Shown piece after piece: positions 46,641 through 58,839 of a DNA stretch of 64,000 nt. This stretch comes from Cheiracanthium punctorium (lineage: Eukaryota; Arthropoda; Arachnida; Araneae; Cheiracanthiidae), in the NCBI GenBank assembly GCA_038373885.1, contig JAWZYV010019913.1, forward strand, positions 608,001-672,000, given 5' to 3'. A program made the translations under genes and the position numbers. Each line of letters opens with the position of its first letter. Position 1 is the stretch's first letter. The notes below the pieces were generated by a model that was not told the origin of the DNA, searched no databases, and saw only the letters and a program-made list of their open reading frames with translations.

Positions 46641-46976
46641 CGAGGCTTTATAAGCGGGCATCGAGCCAAGCACACAAATCCGATATACATGTTCACAAAA
46701 AACAAAGATCCAATGTTTTAATGTTTCGTAAAAAAGAAATAATAGGTTAATATAATCACAACATATTTTTTTTATATTAATTGCTATACTTTTAAGTTTT
46801 CATTTACATACTGCAAACAGCACTGCAACAACAAATAACGTCACTCGGAAAAACCTTAATTTGGCTTCTCCTTATTGCAAATGATATTTGATGTTTTTCT
46901 GTCTCTCATCATGGCGCCCGGGGCATGCGGCCGTTTGCCCATTTCCCCTTTAGTGGAGGTCCTGCCTGCAAACACC

Positions 46977-47118
46977 CAGGGACGGCCCTAGGGTACGTGG
47001 CGCCTCCGACAAAACTCCCCATTCTATACTTTTTTAAAGATTTGAGTTCGAAATGACGCCTTTCGAAGATGTCGCACTGATGCGAGCTTACCTTGCCTAC
47101 CGTATCGGGCAGCCCCTG
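46977..47118. mobile_element. hAT-type MITE related to the one at 1051
   Basis: Left end CAGGGACGGCCCTA, right end reverse-complemented CAGGGGCTGCCCGA. The flanking 8-mers CAAACACC and CGAACACC match at seven of eight. 142 bp; shares the 'cgaaatgacgcc' core (reversed) with 1051-1704. The 86-aa minus-strand frame here is not a gene. Confidence 0.75.
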
Positions 47119-47336
47119 CGAACACCCAGGAAAAAAAAACTGAGGATCAATATCATACATTATATACAAATTGTTCTAAGTATTGAGAAAAAAATCTTTC
47201 CGTATGATTACGTTTCGGGGGTCGTACGGAAATTACGAAGAAAATTATTTTTTTGTACTCTAGTAATAAACGTTTACATGTAGCTAAACCGTCTTTACAG
47301 GGGGGTGGGGGGCTTACACTTTCTCTCCCTAGTAGC

Positions 47337-47435
47337 CCAACTAGTTCAAAAAACGTTCAAATTACGTAGGAAACACGTTTTTTGACGTTAAAAAACGTGT
47401 TTTAAACGTCTTTTGGACTAATTGTGCTACTAGGG
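47337..47435. mobile_element. Palindromic ~100-bp MITE
   Basis: Left arm CCCTAGTAGCCCAACTAGTT pairs with the right arm (reverse complement CCCTAGTAGCACAATTAGTC), and the arms continue through 'caaaa.acgtt'. Nearly the whole element is an inverted repeat. The target duplication is unclear. Confidence 0.7.
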
Positions 47436-48640
47436 TCTAGAGGGCTTACAAATATATACATAGTATATGTATTCCCACACACAGAGAAGTGTGTTTTTTA
47501 TAAACACACACTTCTGTATATGATATGCATATTAAAAAACTGAAGCCTGCCTTTTTTTCCAGGATTCAGTTTTTAATAAGAGAATGTAGATGATTGTTTT
47601 TGTTATTTTTCTGTAAATAACTTCTTTGTTATTTTTCTGAAAATAACTTCAGGATGTCGTAAAATTACATTAATAGTAATATGTACAGTTGTTTTTAAGA
47701 ATATCTCCAGAATATAGATAGATTTGGTGTCAAATCATCGCCAAATTTGGCGTATAAATATTGTTGTGTTGGAAAGTGTTTTATAATCGATGCGTTTGGA
47801 AAGATTTATCTTTTTTTTTTTTTCTTTTTCGAATCATGGATATCATTTAAAGTGGATTAGCTATATGGCAGCGGCTATGTTATTATATTCTTTCTGTGTT
47901 AGTCGCTTAAACGTCTAAAAATAAAAAAAAATGTAAATAGCAATAATGATTTAAGTGTAGTAGAGTAGGTGCACCAAAAATAAATAAACAAATAAATTGA
48001 CACTTTAAGAGCAGTATAAAAATTAACCACTAATTGCTAAATACTAAAACTATCCTGAAACAAACTTGTTGTTTTCAAAACTGAACTGAACTTACAAAAT
48101 TTGTGTAGGGTATGGTTTATAAAACAATATTGGAAATTTCAAATTTTTTTCTATATTTTATAGGCTGTCATGGTGAAATTGACACCAAGAAAAAAATTTC
48201 ACACCAGTATTTGACACTACATTCTCTAGTAATTGACATCTAAGAAATGAGTAGAAAAACATGCTCATTTACTTTTTAATGAAAACATCTTTAAAAGGAA
48301 TATTAAAAATATTTTATTAAATATGATATTTTACTAGCATTAAATTATTTTTCAAAACCAAAGAAAAATAATAGACAAAATTACAAATTAATAGTAGTAA
48401 AGATCATAACACCACTTTCACATAAAATAAAAAGCTTTAGGACATTACGACATTACCATGACAGATATTTTTTAATTTTATGATAACTATTAGTAGAAAC
48501 ATGTAAAAATTCAGAGCAATAAAAAATGCTCTGAATAGGAACATTTTACGTACAGAAGCATTTTGTGTGCTATATATGATTCAATTCAATTTAAATTAAT
48601 TTCTAAAGTTAAATAGGCCTAACATTGAAGCAGACCCCAC
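47436..48640. other. Intergenic, no gene recognised
   Basis: AT-rich with small local repeats ('ttatttttctg.aaataacttc' twice at 47602 and 47630). No coding potential. Confidence 0.45.
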
Positions 48641-48845
48641 CATGGCTAGTGGATAAACGCAATGGTAGACAACTGAAGTTTGAAGGCGCAGCGTTCTGAC
48701 CTATTGCGCGGTTGTCGATCTAACAGCTTGGAGTTTTGGTTGTTTTTCTCCAGATGTAACGTAAATATGCGTTAGAGCCCTTTAAAAAGTCCTCAGGCTA
48801 AGGCACCTCTCCCCCATCTTCGGTCGATAGCCATTTATCAAATAC
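48641..48845 (+). repeat. tRNA-derived SINE, second subfamily
   Basis: A-box-like 'ccatggctagtggataaacg' and a weak B-box-like 'gcgttctgacc'. The body 'cggttgtcgatctaac', 'ggagtttt', 'ctccagatgtaac' and 'aaaagtcctc' is shared with 61017-61265. Confidence 0.65.
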
Positions 48846-49168
48846 AAACAGACTGAAAATGAGCTTGTCTTAATTTCAGTATTGAGAATCAGACTTCTTT
48901 TGGCACTGAGTTTAAAATCTCAATTTTTGATACCTGATAAAAAAAATTTACATAAAACTGAAGAAAAATGTATAAATTGGTACTAGATAGCACAATTTGA
49001 TAAAAGTTCTGAAATAAAACCTTTTTTATAATAAATTATCTGTTTTTATAATAAATTATCTTATTTCATATACTTTATGTACTTTTATTTGATAGAATTT
49101 AGTTTAAAATGATTTCTAAAAGGAAATATGCTTCAAATAGAAACAGATTGAAAATGAAGTTATCAGCA
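48846..49168. other. Spacer
   Basis: AT-rich; an 'ataataaattatctg' phrase is repeated locally. No gene. Confidence 0.45.
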
Positions 49169-49172
49169 TTAA

Positions 49173-49714
49173 CGCTTTGAAGCGCAACCCTTTCCCAATG
49201 CTGAAAAATGGGCAGCCGTTGCCATCGCTCGACTTAACTACCAGCAATATGGCGGACGATCGAAACGTTCATCGCGTGCCACAGATCTAGAGACCCTTTT
49301 TTGACACAAACTGGCAATGCTCGCGCAAAGCCAGCTGCGTCAAAAAAGGGTCTCAGCACAGCCAGTCTGTGTCAAAAAAGAGTCTCTAGATCTGTGGCAT
49401 GAGATGAACGTTTCGATCGTCCGCCATCTTGCTGGTAGTTAAGTCGAGCGATGGCAACGGCTGCCCTTTTTTCAGCATTGGGAAATCTATCCAGCTGTTC
49501 TCGCATTCTTCTATTTTTCAGCAGATGTCAGTGCTGTCAAAAATAACCGAGACAATTTTTTTACGGGAGATGACGTGCTAAAAAGTAAAGGATTCTCGTG
49601 GAGCTCTGTCACCCGCAACTATTTTTATAGAAATCAAATCTATTCTTCGTGACTCGCAACAGTCAAAACGTCAGAGTTTGGTGTTCCCAGAGCTGGAACA
49701 CTGCGCGTTAAAGG
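49173..49714 (+). mobile_element. piggyBac-like foldback MITE, copy 2
   Basis: Same family and orientation as 43818-44318. TTAA lies to the left (49169-49172); on the right the TTAA has become CTAA (49715-49718) and the left end CCCTTT has become CGCTTT. The palindrome loop is longer here because a second 'gtcaaaaaagggtctc' piece is present. 542 bp, non-coding. Confidence 0.85.
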
Positions 49715-49718
49715 ACTA

Positions 49719-50944
49719 ATAACAGTTCTGAAATAAAAGCTTATTATAATAAATTATCTGCCAAAGTGTCAGTTACCGGTGCAGGGCCAAACTGGGCACC
49801 TACACTATACATTGTTTCTTTCGATTCGCTTCTGAAAATTTCCCCATAAATAAATTCAAGAATATAATACAAAAAAAAAAAAAAAAAAAAACTACAAGTA
49901 TCAATGGAATGAATGTTTTTATGCGCAAACATCGCAAATGAAAAGAAAAGCATAAGTTTCGATACCCCCCTCCCCCCATTTACCTAGAAATTTCCTTAGA
50001 TGAATAAATGCTTGAGAAAGGAAAAGAGAAAAAAAGTATTATTCTGAGTATTTCGAAGTTTTCTGTTCACTCGATTTTCTTTCTTTTTTCCGAAGGATTT
50101 AAAGTGAATTTTTTAAAATTTCAGCAATTGTAAATTAAAAATTTATCTATGCAAACGCCTTCTCAATGGCGTGTTTGCTTTTCAGTACAGTTAAAAATTC
50201 TTCAAGTTAATTTTAGTTTTCTTTAGTTAGAGTGTAATGATCAACACTTCTATTGATTAAAGAATTTTGATGGTAAAAGATGTGATTATCAGTAGTATAA
50301 ATGTTAATTAAGGTCGTTGCATTGAACAAGTAACGCATACATTTAAGTAATATCCAGCAGTGGCCGAGACGTTCTAAGTCTAATCCCATAGGAACGCCGA
50401 AAGTGAAGCAACACCTCTCTTGGTCAGTGCTTGGGAGGGCGACAACTTCTCTCTCTTCTGAGCTGCTGTGGTGCCCGTGTGTGCTGAAGGGGGCTTCTGC
50501 AAGTGAAATTTGTCGTGGGTCCAGTGTTTTTCCGTGTTCAAACAATACTTGAAGGGGTGTCGATCCAAGCGCTAAGTCTCTCATCTGGAATTGGCTCAAA
50601 ATTAGACGACGACTCATAGGGGACAATGTGCCTACTAGGCGTCTCCATCAGAAAATGACCAACATTTCTGGCCCTTGCACCGGTAAAGCCCGGAGTCGGT
50701 AGCTGACCCGGCTATTAGAAAGAAAACAATTAACATTAAGATACATAGTACTAGCTTAATGGTTTCCCCCGCTTTAAATTTGGATTATGCATGCCCGTTC
50801 CACACACAGGAAGAGCACGAGACTAAATGCAGCGGTAACTATTACTTGACTATCTATAACAGATTCATATTATCTTCTTTCGCCTTTAGTATAAGCAAAA
50901 TTTAGGTTACTTTGTTTCGAGACTGCCGATAAAGCTGAGATTTT
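49719..50944. other. Intergenic with a G+C-richer segment of unknown nature
   Basis: No established gene. 50380-50720 is less AT-rich than its surroundings. On the minus strand it contains a 137-codon frame (50626-50213) with no domain I recognise; a second frame overlaps it, and the last ~30 codons look like chance. It could be an exon or a transposon piece. An A-rich run lies at 49868-49892. Confidence 0.35.
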
Positions 50945-50952
50945 CTTCGAGG

Positions 50953-51733
50953 CAGTGGCGGCTCGTGGGTTATTCAAATGGAGGTTCACAAAATAAATTT
51001 CGAAAAACTAAATATGCAGTACGACGCACTTTACAAACTAAAAAAAAATTGCGTTTCCAACAGTTAAAGGAAAACAATGCATGCAACTGAAAGAAAAAAA
51101 TTAATCTTTGGTCGTACATTTCGTAACCAAGATAAGTTTTAGCAAAGGTGTCTTGGATGAGATAGGATAGTATTGAAAGCGGAGGATAATACTTTTAGCA
51201 AAGGATAATATTAAAAAATATAATTGCTTTAGCTCCGAAACATTCATTTTACTCCGATCTTAATTATTTACACTAGTTTGTAAAATATATTGTAGTGAAA
51301 AATGATAAAAATTAAGAAAATGAAAAAAAAATGGATTAACAAACCGATTATAACAGACCAAAGGAGAATCCGGAAGAGATAACCACTAAAAAGTCTGTGC
51401 GCACACTCAAAATGTGCAAACGGAATAATATCAGCAGTGCCTTTTTTCTCCCGCAACTCTCTCCGCTTCTGTTCTCAGAGAGCCGTTCAGTTTCACATGC
51501 GCGGTCGAGGAAATACTGTGCTGTAGTAACCTACAATACAGTACGTTAGTATACTAAGCGTATTTAATAGTAGTTGTGGGTGAGAGGGAGGGGGTGAGTA
51601 AAACTCACGTTTTAATTTTTACAAAAATCCAGAAGTGTACTTAATATATTTTTTAAAAATTTATGTGTTTATTTTTTATTTTTTCCTTTGGGGGTTCACT
51701 TGCTCATATGCTCAAATTTAGGAGCCGCCACTG
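50953..51733. mobile_element. hAT-type non-autonomous element
   Basis: Left end CAGTGGCGGCTCGT, right end reverse-complemented CAGTGGCGGCTCCT. The flanking 8-mers CTTCGAGG and GTTCCAGG match at six of eight. 781 bp, no transposase frame. Confidence 0.75.
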
Positions 51734-52562
51734 GTTCCAGGCATAATTCCCTCAACTTCCGTAGATTAGTCCTGGGTTTGAGCCAGTCACTAAAACGTAA
51801 TAGCTCAGCCAGCGATACAACTACCGAAGCAAGAAGGTTATTAGGAAACGTTGCTCCAATCTACTCGTAAGGTGATTCGGAACATTATGGCTCGAATGAA
51901 TGAGTCGAATAAGTGAATGATCCGAGACAAACGGATTTTTTGATGGATTTGATTTTGCTCGAGAATCTTATTCCATTATATGATACATGGACTGTACCCC
52001 AATGTTTTGTAATTTATAAAAGTGTTTCACAACCACTAGTCCACGGACCTGCACCAGTCCACTTATACCAAACTCAACTAAATATTAAATATTGTGTATT
52101 TCTTTCTTTTTCTTTCCTATTTTTTTGGCAAAGCTAATTTCTATAACTATAGCTAATAAAACTCTGGCCTATAAGCTATTACATTTGATTTAATAAATAA
52201 AATACCTATTCCTAAATTGTTTTTAATTTTTACACCTGAAAAAGGACTTTTGTAGTCTGTGTAAGTCTGTGTTGTTTACAAAATACTTTCTCATTTTATC
52301 AATAACAGCATTAGATGGAAATCTTACATTTTATCCTAAAATAAAAAATATCTTGAAGAAATACTTTTCCAATTGTTCTCTATTGCTGTCATGTTAAGAC
52401 TATATTCGAACATCCACTTTCCTAAGAATGTGTTTGGATACACTTTTCATAGCTGAAGAAACATCAGCTGAATGAAATTCACTAAATCAGAGTTCGATTT
52501 TGTTTTATGACGTTTTTTTCAAGAAAAAAAATAATAAAGTAAATCCATAATTTTATATTTAA
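51734..52562. other. Intergenic, no feature recognised
   Basis: AT-rich; the frame 51913-52137 has no recognisable domain. Confidence 0.45.
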
Positions 52563-53179
52563 CTAGCTGATACCCGCGACTTCGTCCGCGTCGGCTTTAG
52601 AATTAGGTCCCTAGAAAAATGTAGCATGTGTGAATAACAAATATTGTTGCGACAAAAGAAACTGCATTTAAATATTATTTGCTTTTTACTTGTTTCAAAT
52701 GAAGTATAATGCATGGTAGTATACTTCATTTAAAATAAGAGAATAAGCAGAGTTACTAAATTTAGATTTTTTTTCAGGCATTTGGCGAATAGAGACAGTT
52801 ATGACAGTATTATCGAACTATTTTGTAAAAGAAATATTTATGCTATATGCATGAATTTTAGTCTATGTTAATCAGGAATAGAGCAGCTTTCTATTAGTGA
52901 AAAAGTTTTAGAATCGGTTCTGTAGTTACAGAGATACCCAGAGAGCGTAATGTATTAGAATTATTTTGAGTGTTCCGGTAAAGGAACTATTTACGCTACA
53001 TGCATGAATTTTAGCCTATAATACTCAAGAATAGTGTAGCTTCCTATCAGTGAAAAAAGTTTTGGAATCGGTTCAGTTCTTACAGAGATGCACATAGAGC
53101 GTAATGTAATTCTTATTAGCATCCCTATAAAAGAACTATCTGTGATATATGCATTAAAGGTAGCCTATAACACTTAGGA

Positions 53180-53402
53180 TGCCACCAGTGTCTAAGAAGT
53201 CCTGCTCTCAAAACTGCAAGGCGGGAGGTACCAGGTTCGACCTAGCCTGACGACCTAGCCGCCCCCAGTTTTCCGTGGTTTTCTAAAAAACCTCGCGTAA
53301 ATAAGGGCTAGGATCCCTTAGAAAGTCCCCCATAGAGAATTCGCTATATAGGCCTAGGACCCTAGTGCAGTCAATCGGTCTTAATCCAAAAACAAACTAA
53401 CA
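53180..53402 (+). repeat. tRNA-derived SINE carried by Helitron G
   Basis: B box GGTTCGACC (53234-53242) and an A-box-like 'agtgtctaagaagtcctg'; core 'agttttccgtggttttct'; A-rich 3' end. An imperfect 13-bp target duplication (53167-53179 and 53403-53415, two differences) marks the original insertion and gives the full length of the SINE. Confidence 0.85.
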
Positions 53403-53726
53403 ATAATACTCAGGAATAATGCAACTTTCAATCAGTGAAAAAAGTTTTAGAATCGGTTAGGTAGCTACAAAATTTCCATAGAGCGGAATGCATTAGAATT
53501 ATTTTGAGTGTCTTTGTAAATGAATTATTTATGCTATATATGCTTGAAAGGCTGCCTGTATGGTAATCCAGGGCATAAGCTATTTTCATTACAAATTTTT
53601 CCAAATCCGTTCAACCATTTTTGTGTGATTCAGTCAAAAACATCCAAACACACAAACGTACACATTTATATTATTGGTAGGATTTGGAAATTTATGAACT
53701 TTAAGAAACACATCTGGACTTTTCTT

Positions 53727-53895
53727 GGTACTTACGTATTATCCCGGCGGTCATTCCCGCCAAGCTGTTTTTTCGTCAAATGAGTTGCCAAGCTATTGCC
53801 AATCGTATTAAAAACCATTAATATCATGTGCCCGGCATTTATTTCGGCAAAAAATAGCTGGTCTTGGCGGACCGCCGGGATAATACGTAAGTACC
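53727..53895. mobile_element. MITE with 8-bp duplication, copy 3 (in Helitron G)
   Basis: GGTACTTACGTATTATCC termini as perfect inverted repeats continuing CGGCGGTC, CTTTTCTT-type flanks, 169 bp; orthologous to the copy at 34312-34483 through Helitron copying. Confidence 0.88.
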
Positions 53896-54688
53896 TTTTC
53901 TTTACTTTTGCTTTTTAATTTGGCGTAAAATCATAATTTCCATACTTATTTATGTTTTTCAAATGCATGTGATTTTGCAAATAGAATTTCTGCTTTATTT
54001 TAAAAGCATAAATCATTTTGTGTGGGCGATAAAACGCCTTTTAATTAATAGTTAGAAAAGTAGTTAAAATTTCAAAATTCTGAGCCTCAGGTGCACTTTA
54101 CCGAAGTTATGGGCTCAGTCATGCTCAAATTTTCAAAGCTCTACTTTCTGTAGATTTGTCTGAAGGACATTCATTTTTATTCTTACAGATAGATAGATTT
54201 GGCATAAAACTAGCTTAATTTCCATATTATTTAATGTTTTTCAGATGCACGCGCTTCTTTGTTGAAGTAATAGCATTCTTGTTAACTCAAAACATGAATC
54301 ATTTGATACGGGCGAAACTCGCCAAGCATGGCAATGTAAAAACGGTTTTTTATTAATAATTAAAAAAGTAATTAAAAATCAAAAATTCTAAGTAGCCTAT
54401 AACCATCTCCAGGGTCCCATCTATATCTAAACCAAAATGCATCCTAATCGATTCTGCGGTTTAGGCGTGAAAGCGTCATAAACTAACAAACAAACAAACT
54501 CACTTTCGCATTTATAATATTAGTTAGGATCACCTACAATAGGTTATATTTTAAACAGTACAAGCAAATTAAAATCTACTCATAAAAAATGGTGTTAAAG
54601 CAAAATTGAAAAATAAATCTGAATGAACTCAATTTGCTCATGTGTGTATTTTTAGTACTTTTTTACATCTAATAGATTCAGCTGTTAA

Positions 54689-55562
54689 CCCTTTAACCTG
54701 TTCAGGACCGGCGAAAGGAGAAAGAAGCGCTTCCCCAGGCCCGCGCGCTCAAAGAGACTACGCACGCACGGGACCGGTATGATATTTGAAATGATATTTG
54801 AGGTTTAATAAAAAAAGAGCTCGGAACCGAAAGTGCAAATTGAAGGTCAAAGCTCTCTGGAATGATATTTGAAAATGTAACAGACTTCAACCGCCATCTA
54901 GTGCCGTTTAAAAATTCAAATAAAACGTTCCAATCTGAAATCACGTCTGTGTGATGATGGGCCGGCTGGCACGGAAACACTGATCACAAATACGATATCG
55001 CGGGTCGTGAGGGAAGAATCGTCTGATCACATATACGCGATCACGGTCCTGAACAGGTTAACGCGCAGCGTTCCCGCTCTGGGAACATCAAACTTTGACG
55101 TTTTGACTGTTGCCAGTCACGAAGAATAGATTTGATTTCTATAAAAATAGTTTCGGGTGACATAGCTCCACGAGAATCCTTTACTTTTTAGCACGTCATT
55201 TCCCGTAAAAAATTGTCCCGATTATTTTTAACAGCACTGACATCTGCTGAAAAATGGAAGAATGCGAGAACAGCTGGATAGATTGCCCAATGCTGAAAAA
55301 AGGGCAGCCGTAGCCATCGCTCGACTTAACTACCAGCAAGTTGGCGGACGATCGAAACGTTCATCGCGTGCCACAGATCTAGAGACCCTTTTTTTGATGC
55401 AGCTGGCTGTGCGCGAACAGCCAGCTGTCGTAAAAAAAGGGTATCTAGATCTGTGGCACGCGATGAACGTTTCGATCGTCCGCCATCTTGCGGGTCGTTA
55501 AGTCGAGCAATGGCAACTGTTACCCTTTTTTCAGCATAGGGAAAGGGTTGCGCTTCAAAGTG
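54689..55562 (-). mobile_element. piggyBac-like foldback MITE, copy 3, with a nested element
   Basis: Inverted relative to copies 1 and 2. TTAA lies to the left (54685-54688); on the right it has become TTAT (55563-55566). Just eight bases inside its left end, at its internal TTAA, a second element (54697-55057) is inserted. The palindromic arms lie at about 55285-55400 and 55430-55545. Non-coding; the open frame 55262-55501 comes from the palindrome. Confidence 0.88.
54697..55057. mobile_element. Second TTAA-type MITE, nested
   Basis: Ends CCTGTTCAGGACCG at both sides as perfect inverted repeats, flanked by TTAA (54693-54696 and 55058-55061). 361 bp. 'aatgatatttga' occurs three times inside. 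The TTAA duplication points to piggyBac-type mobilisation although the terminal sequence differs from its host element. Confidence 0.92.
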
Positions 55563-55566
55563 TTAT

Positions 55567-56423
55567 CAAAACCGTCGCTATTCCCATAACTTAAACGTTA
55601 AAGAAATTCTGGAAAAAAAAAAAGAAACTAATTCACATTCTTAAACATAAATTAAAAACTCTCTAGCAAATCGGAACAGAAAATATAGTACTATTCTTTT
55701 TAAAAACGGATTAATATTTGGCAGCGAATATATTATTAGCTCCTCTAGGCATTAGTTTCTGGTGTATACTTCTGAAACTGAGAAAGCGTTAATTATGGTA
55801 ATCATTCAGTTAAATGCATTTAACTTAAAAAAAGATTTTTTAACTTTTCAAACGTGTAGATGCTTAAAAAAATGAGAGCTGCAAATATTCAAAAACAAAC
55901 CGAGTGTTTTATGTGCAAATACCGTAAATGAAAAAAAAAAGAAGTTTTGACATTTTTTTCTCCCTATTTTTAAAATTTTGTACATGAATGAGAAAATGTG
56001 TGCTTGTACATGTTTGAGAAAGAGAAAAAATCTTCCTTTTTTAAAAGTTTGATTTGTTTTCTGGAAAATATACTAGAATTTTTAAGTTTGAGCTGTGGAA
56101 ATTATCTTAAAATCAGTATTTTCTTTTAAAAATCCTGAGACATGCCTGATATGCACGATGCAAAGTTTAATTATGTAGATTTCAATTGCTTAAATAAAAA
56201 GCATTTTTAGGAAAAAAGTTAAAAGATGTAACTATTGTACTGACAGTTGTAATAATTAACTGAAGTCGCTTAATTTGCCATGTAATCAACGCTTCCCTAA
56301 GAATATTAATATTGTCAATATCAACATAAGTATCTATGCAATACAGGTTGTCTCAAAAGATTGTTGATACTTTTTAATGAATTGCTAATTTACGCAGAGT
56401 AACACTAGTTAATTATTACTTTA
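55567..56423. other. Intergenic, no feature recognised
   Basis: AT-rich, no coding potential. Confidence 0.45.
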
Positions 56424-56425
56424 TA

Positions 56426-56611
56426 CATTGGCCGTCGCTTATTTGGATCACTGGTTAATTGGACTAGCATCTTTATCGATCCAAACCACAGAAAACGGAA
56501 AGGAATAGCTCCTTTCGAAGCCTCAATCAAGCCGCCACTTTTGCAAATCAGCCGCTTTATTGGATCAAAAATAGATGGCACGAACGTGATCTAATTAAGC
56601 GGCGGCCACTG
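56426..56611. mobile_element. pogo/Tigger-like MITE with TA duplication
   Basis: Left end CATTGGCCGTCGCTTATTTG, right end reverse-complemented CAGTGGCCGCCGCTTAATTA, both continuing GATCAC. TA on both sides (56424-56425 and 56612-56613). 186 bp, non-coding. Confidence 0.88.
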
Positions 56612-57023
56612 TATAATAGAAGCTTTGTAGAATCAGAGAAATTATCGGCTTTTTTTTGTGTGCAAAATTAACTTTATTTTCGGTAAAAGCACTATCCTAG
56701 TGATCGCAAAAAGCAAAAAAAAAAGCATATTTCATTTCGAGCGAAGCAAGGAAGAGTAAATTCACATTTCGAGTATCAATTAAAAGAAATGTAATGTATG
56801 TTTATTAACCGGTGCAGAATTAGTAACCTCAAATGTTATGTGTTTCTGAGTTGTATCGGTATATTTTCAGCCCTAAAAAGTTATAAAGAACATTTTGAGA
56901 CACTAAAGAAATGTCATAAATAGCAGTGTTCTAGTTCTACTTTGACATCGTTCACATGTGTGATCGATGTCAAAGAATAACGAATACGATTTATTACGAA
57001 TTTTTATCACAATGTTAATTAGT

Positions 57024-57315
57024 CGGCGGTTCCCAACCTATTAACATTGTACTCCCTCAACAAAGGATAACATACGATGGTGCCCCCTCCCCCCCGTCAC
57101 ATTCCTCGGCTTGCACACAGTTTTTCATTCTTCCAACAATGAATATTTAGTTGCCTTTTCTACAAAATAATGTTATCGAAAGCGTGAATAAACATTTCAA
57201 GCTAAAACAGATATCTTTTAGAGTAAAAATAAGAATAAATATGATGATTTTTTGAAACATGCATTATCACTTGTTCTTTTTCTGTTTCTCTCCCCCCACC
57301 GACTGGGAACCACTG
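57024..57315. mobile_element. Degenerate hAT-type MITE
   Basis: Right end reverse-complemented CAGTGGTTCCCAG is a common hAT terminus; the left end CGGCGGTTCCCAACC is the same with two changes. C-rich runs sit inside both ends. The flanking 8-mers are too different to confirm. Confidence 0.5.
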
Positions 57316-58093
57316 ATCTAAGTAATTTTCTTAAGGTGATCTAAGCAGGGACTTTCAAAGTTCGCGCAATTGAAAGCAGCAGTATGACTCACTATGGTGT
57401 TAGCAAGTTAAATTCCTTCATCGCCCATAGATGTGACACCTCCAAAGTGACGTAGAACATTAAACTTGAGTATCAATCCACTGCATATCCTACTGCGCAG
57501 ATTCTGTCATTGTAGTTTTGCTGTATTGAACACAGAAAAACGGTATTTAAAATATTATTTGAAATTATTTTTAATAACTTAAAAAACATAATTTACCGTG
57601 GAATAATCGTAAGATTTGCCTTGCAATTCAGTCCATCAACACCAACCAACAATTTGAATTTAGTACCATATTTCAATATCCAAAATCGGGTTTCTTTCTC
57701 ACATTGAAAAATACTGTAAGTTACGTTTGTTTATGTCACTCAAATGTAGTTGCTCTTCTGGTAGCTGTTTTTGCCGAAATACTCCAAATAACGATTAACA
57801 ATTATACATATAGGAGTCAAGCAATTGACCATTGGCTGCTGATGCGATGGGAAGACTGTTGTTCTACTGGACACAAACGTTAGAGAAAGTGCGATAATTT
57901 TGACTTTTTGTGTACGATTGACAACAGCTTACATTTTCTGAAACCAGTATGCGATACTGAGGTACGTTCTCAATTCATGCACATTGCACGTTGCGATTAC
58001 TCTGCAGGCAGGTTTAGATTGTAGTACGTCATAATTTTTAACGGTAGTACGCATACAACTGAGGATAATTAGACTAATGCGAAGAGGTGCGTG
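57316..58093. other. Intergenic, no feature recognised
   Basis: No gene or repeat boundary seen. Confidence 0.45.
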
Positions 58094-58839
58094 CAGGGCC
58101 CGATTAACCTCTGAAGTGAGGGGAAGCTCAGTCTCATTTCGGGCCCCTTTTTGTTTGGGAAAATTAAAGTTTTAATGATTTTCTTTCATAAAAATATTTT
58201 ATTCATAAAAAATAAATGTTATTGATTTAATTAGTTCTAATGATTTCTTTTGATAAAAACATTTTATTCGTTAATTTGAAATTTTCCTTTGATAAAAATA
58301 TTTTATTCATTAATCTTCATAATAGTGTAACGGGATTTTACAGTATTTTTGAAATTACTTTAATACAAATAACTAAAAACATTACCTTACTGGAACATTA
58401 AACTATTAATTTAGTCCTATTTTTCATTAGACATGGCTTTTTTCAGGAATTCTTTGTTTGTTTTGATGACATCATAAAAGTCACAACACAGAAGTTGAGA
58501 ATTAATTTTGACATTTAGAAGATATTTAACATTACATATTAAAAGTTTACCCCTCTCTGCTGCCCAAATATTCCCCATAATAGAAAAAAACTCTCAACTG
58601 CAGCAGGTGTCCCAGGCAATGACATCGCAAACAACTAATTTATAAATGTTGCGATATGAAGTATCAAGACTTCTGAAAAGCACAACTTCTCTTCATTAAA
58701 AATGTGTACAATAACTTAAAAGATCATCTAAAAACAAAATTTTGAATTCTTATAGCAGTTTTTCAGTCATTTTCAGGCCCCCCTTCAAATTGTGAGGGGA
58801 AACTCAAGCTTCCCGAGCCTTTTCAGTAATCAGGCCCTG
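58094..58839. mobile_element. hAT-type non-autonomous element
   Basis: Left end CAGGGCCCGATTA, right end reverse-complemented CAGGGCCTGATTA. Perfect 8-bp duplication GGTGCGTG (58086-58093 and 58840-58847). 746 bp. A subterminal 'gtgaggggaa.ctca' motif occurs near both ends in opposite orientation. No transposase frame. Confidence 0.92.

Larger units (their letters stand above)
52563..54529 (-). mobile_element. Helitron G carrying a SINE and a MITE
   Basis: Second copy of Helitron F, same orientation. 5' TC (minus) at 54529, 3' CTAG at 52563-52566, flanks A52562 and T54530. 1967 bp. It aligns with F along nearly its full length, including the SINE (53180-53402) and the MITE (53727-53895) at identical positions. 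The shared SINE and MITE must have been present in the Helitron before it was copied. Confidence 0.92.

Noticed and set aside
55262..55501. 79-codon open frame with a plausible-looking protein
   Set aside because: It reads through the palindromic arms of a piggyBac-like MITE, and the same DNA in copies 1 and 2 is not open in the same way.
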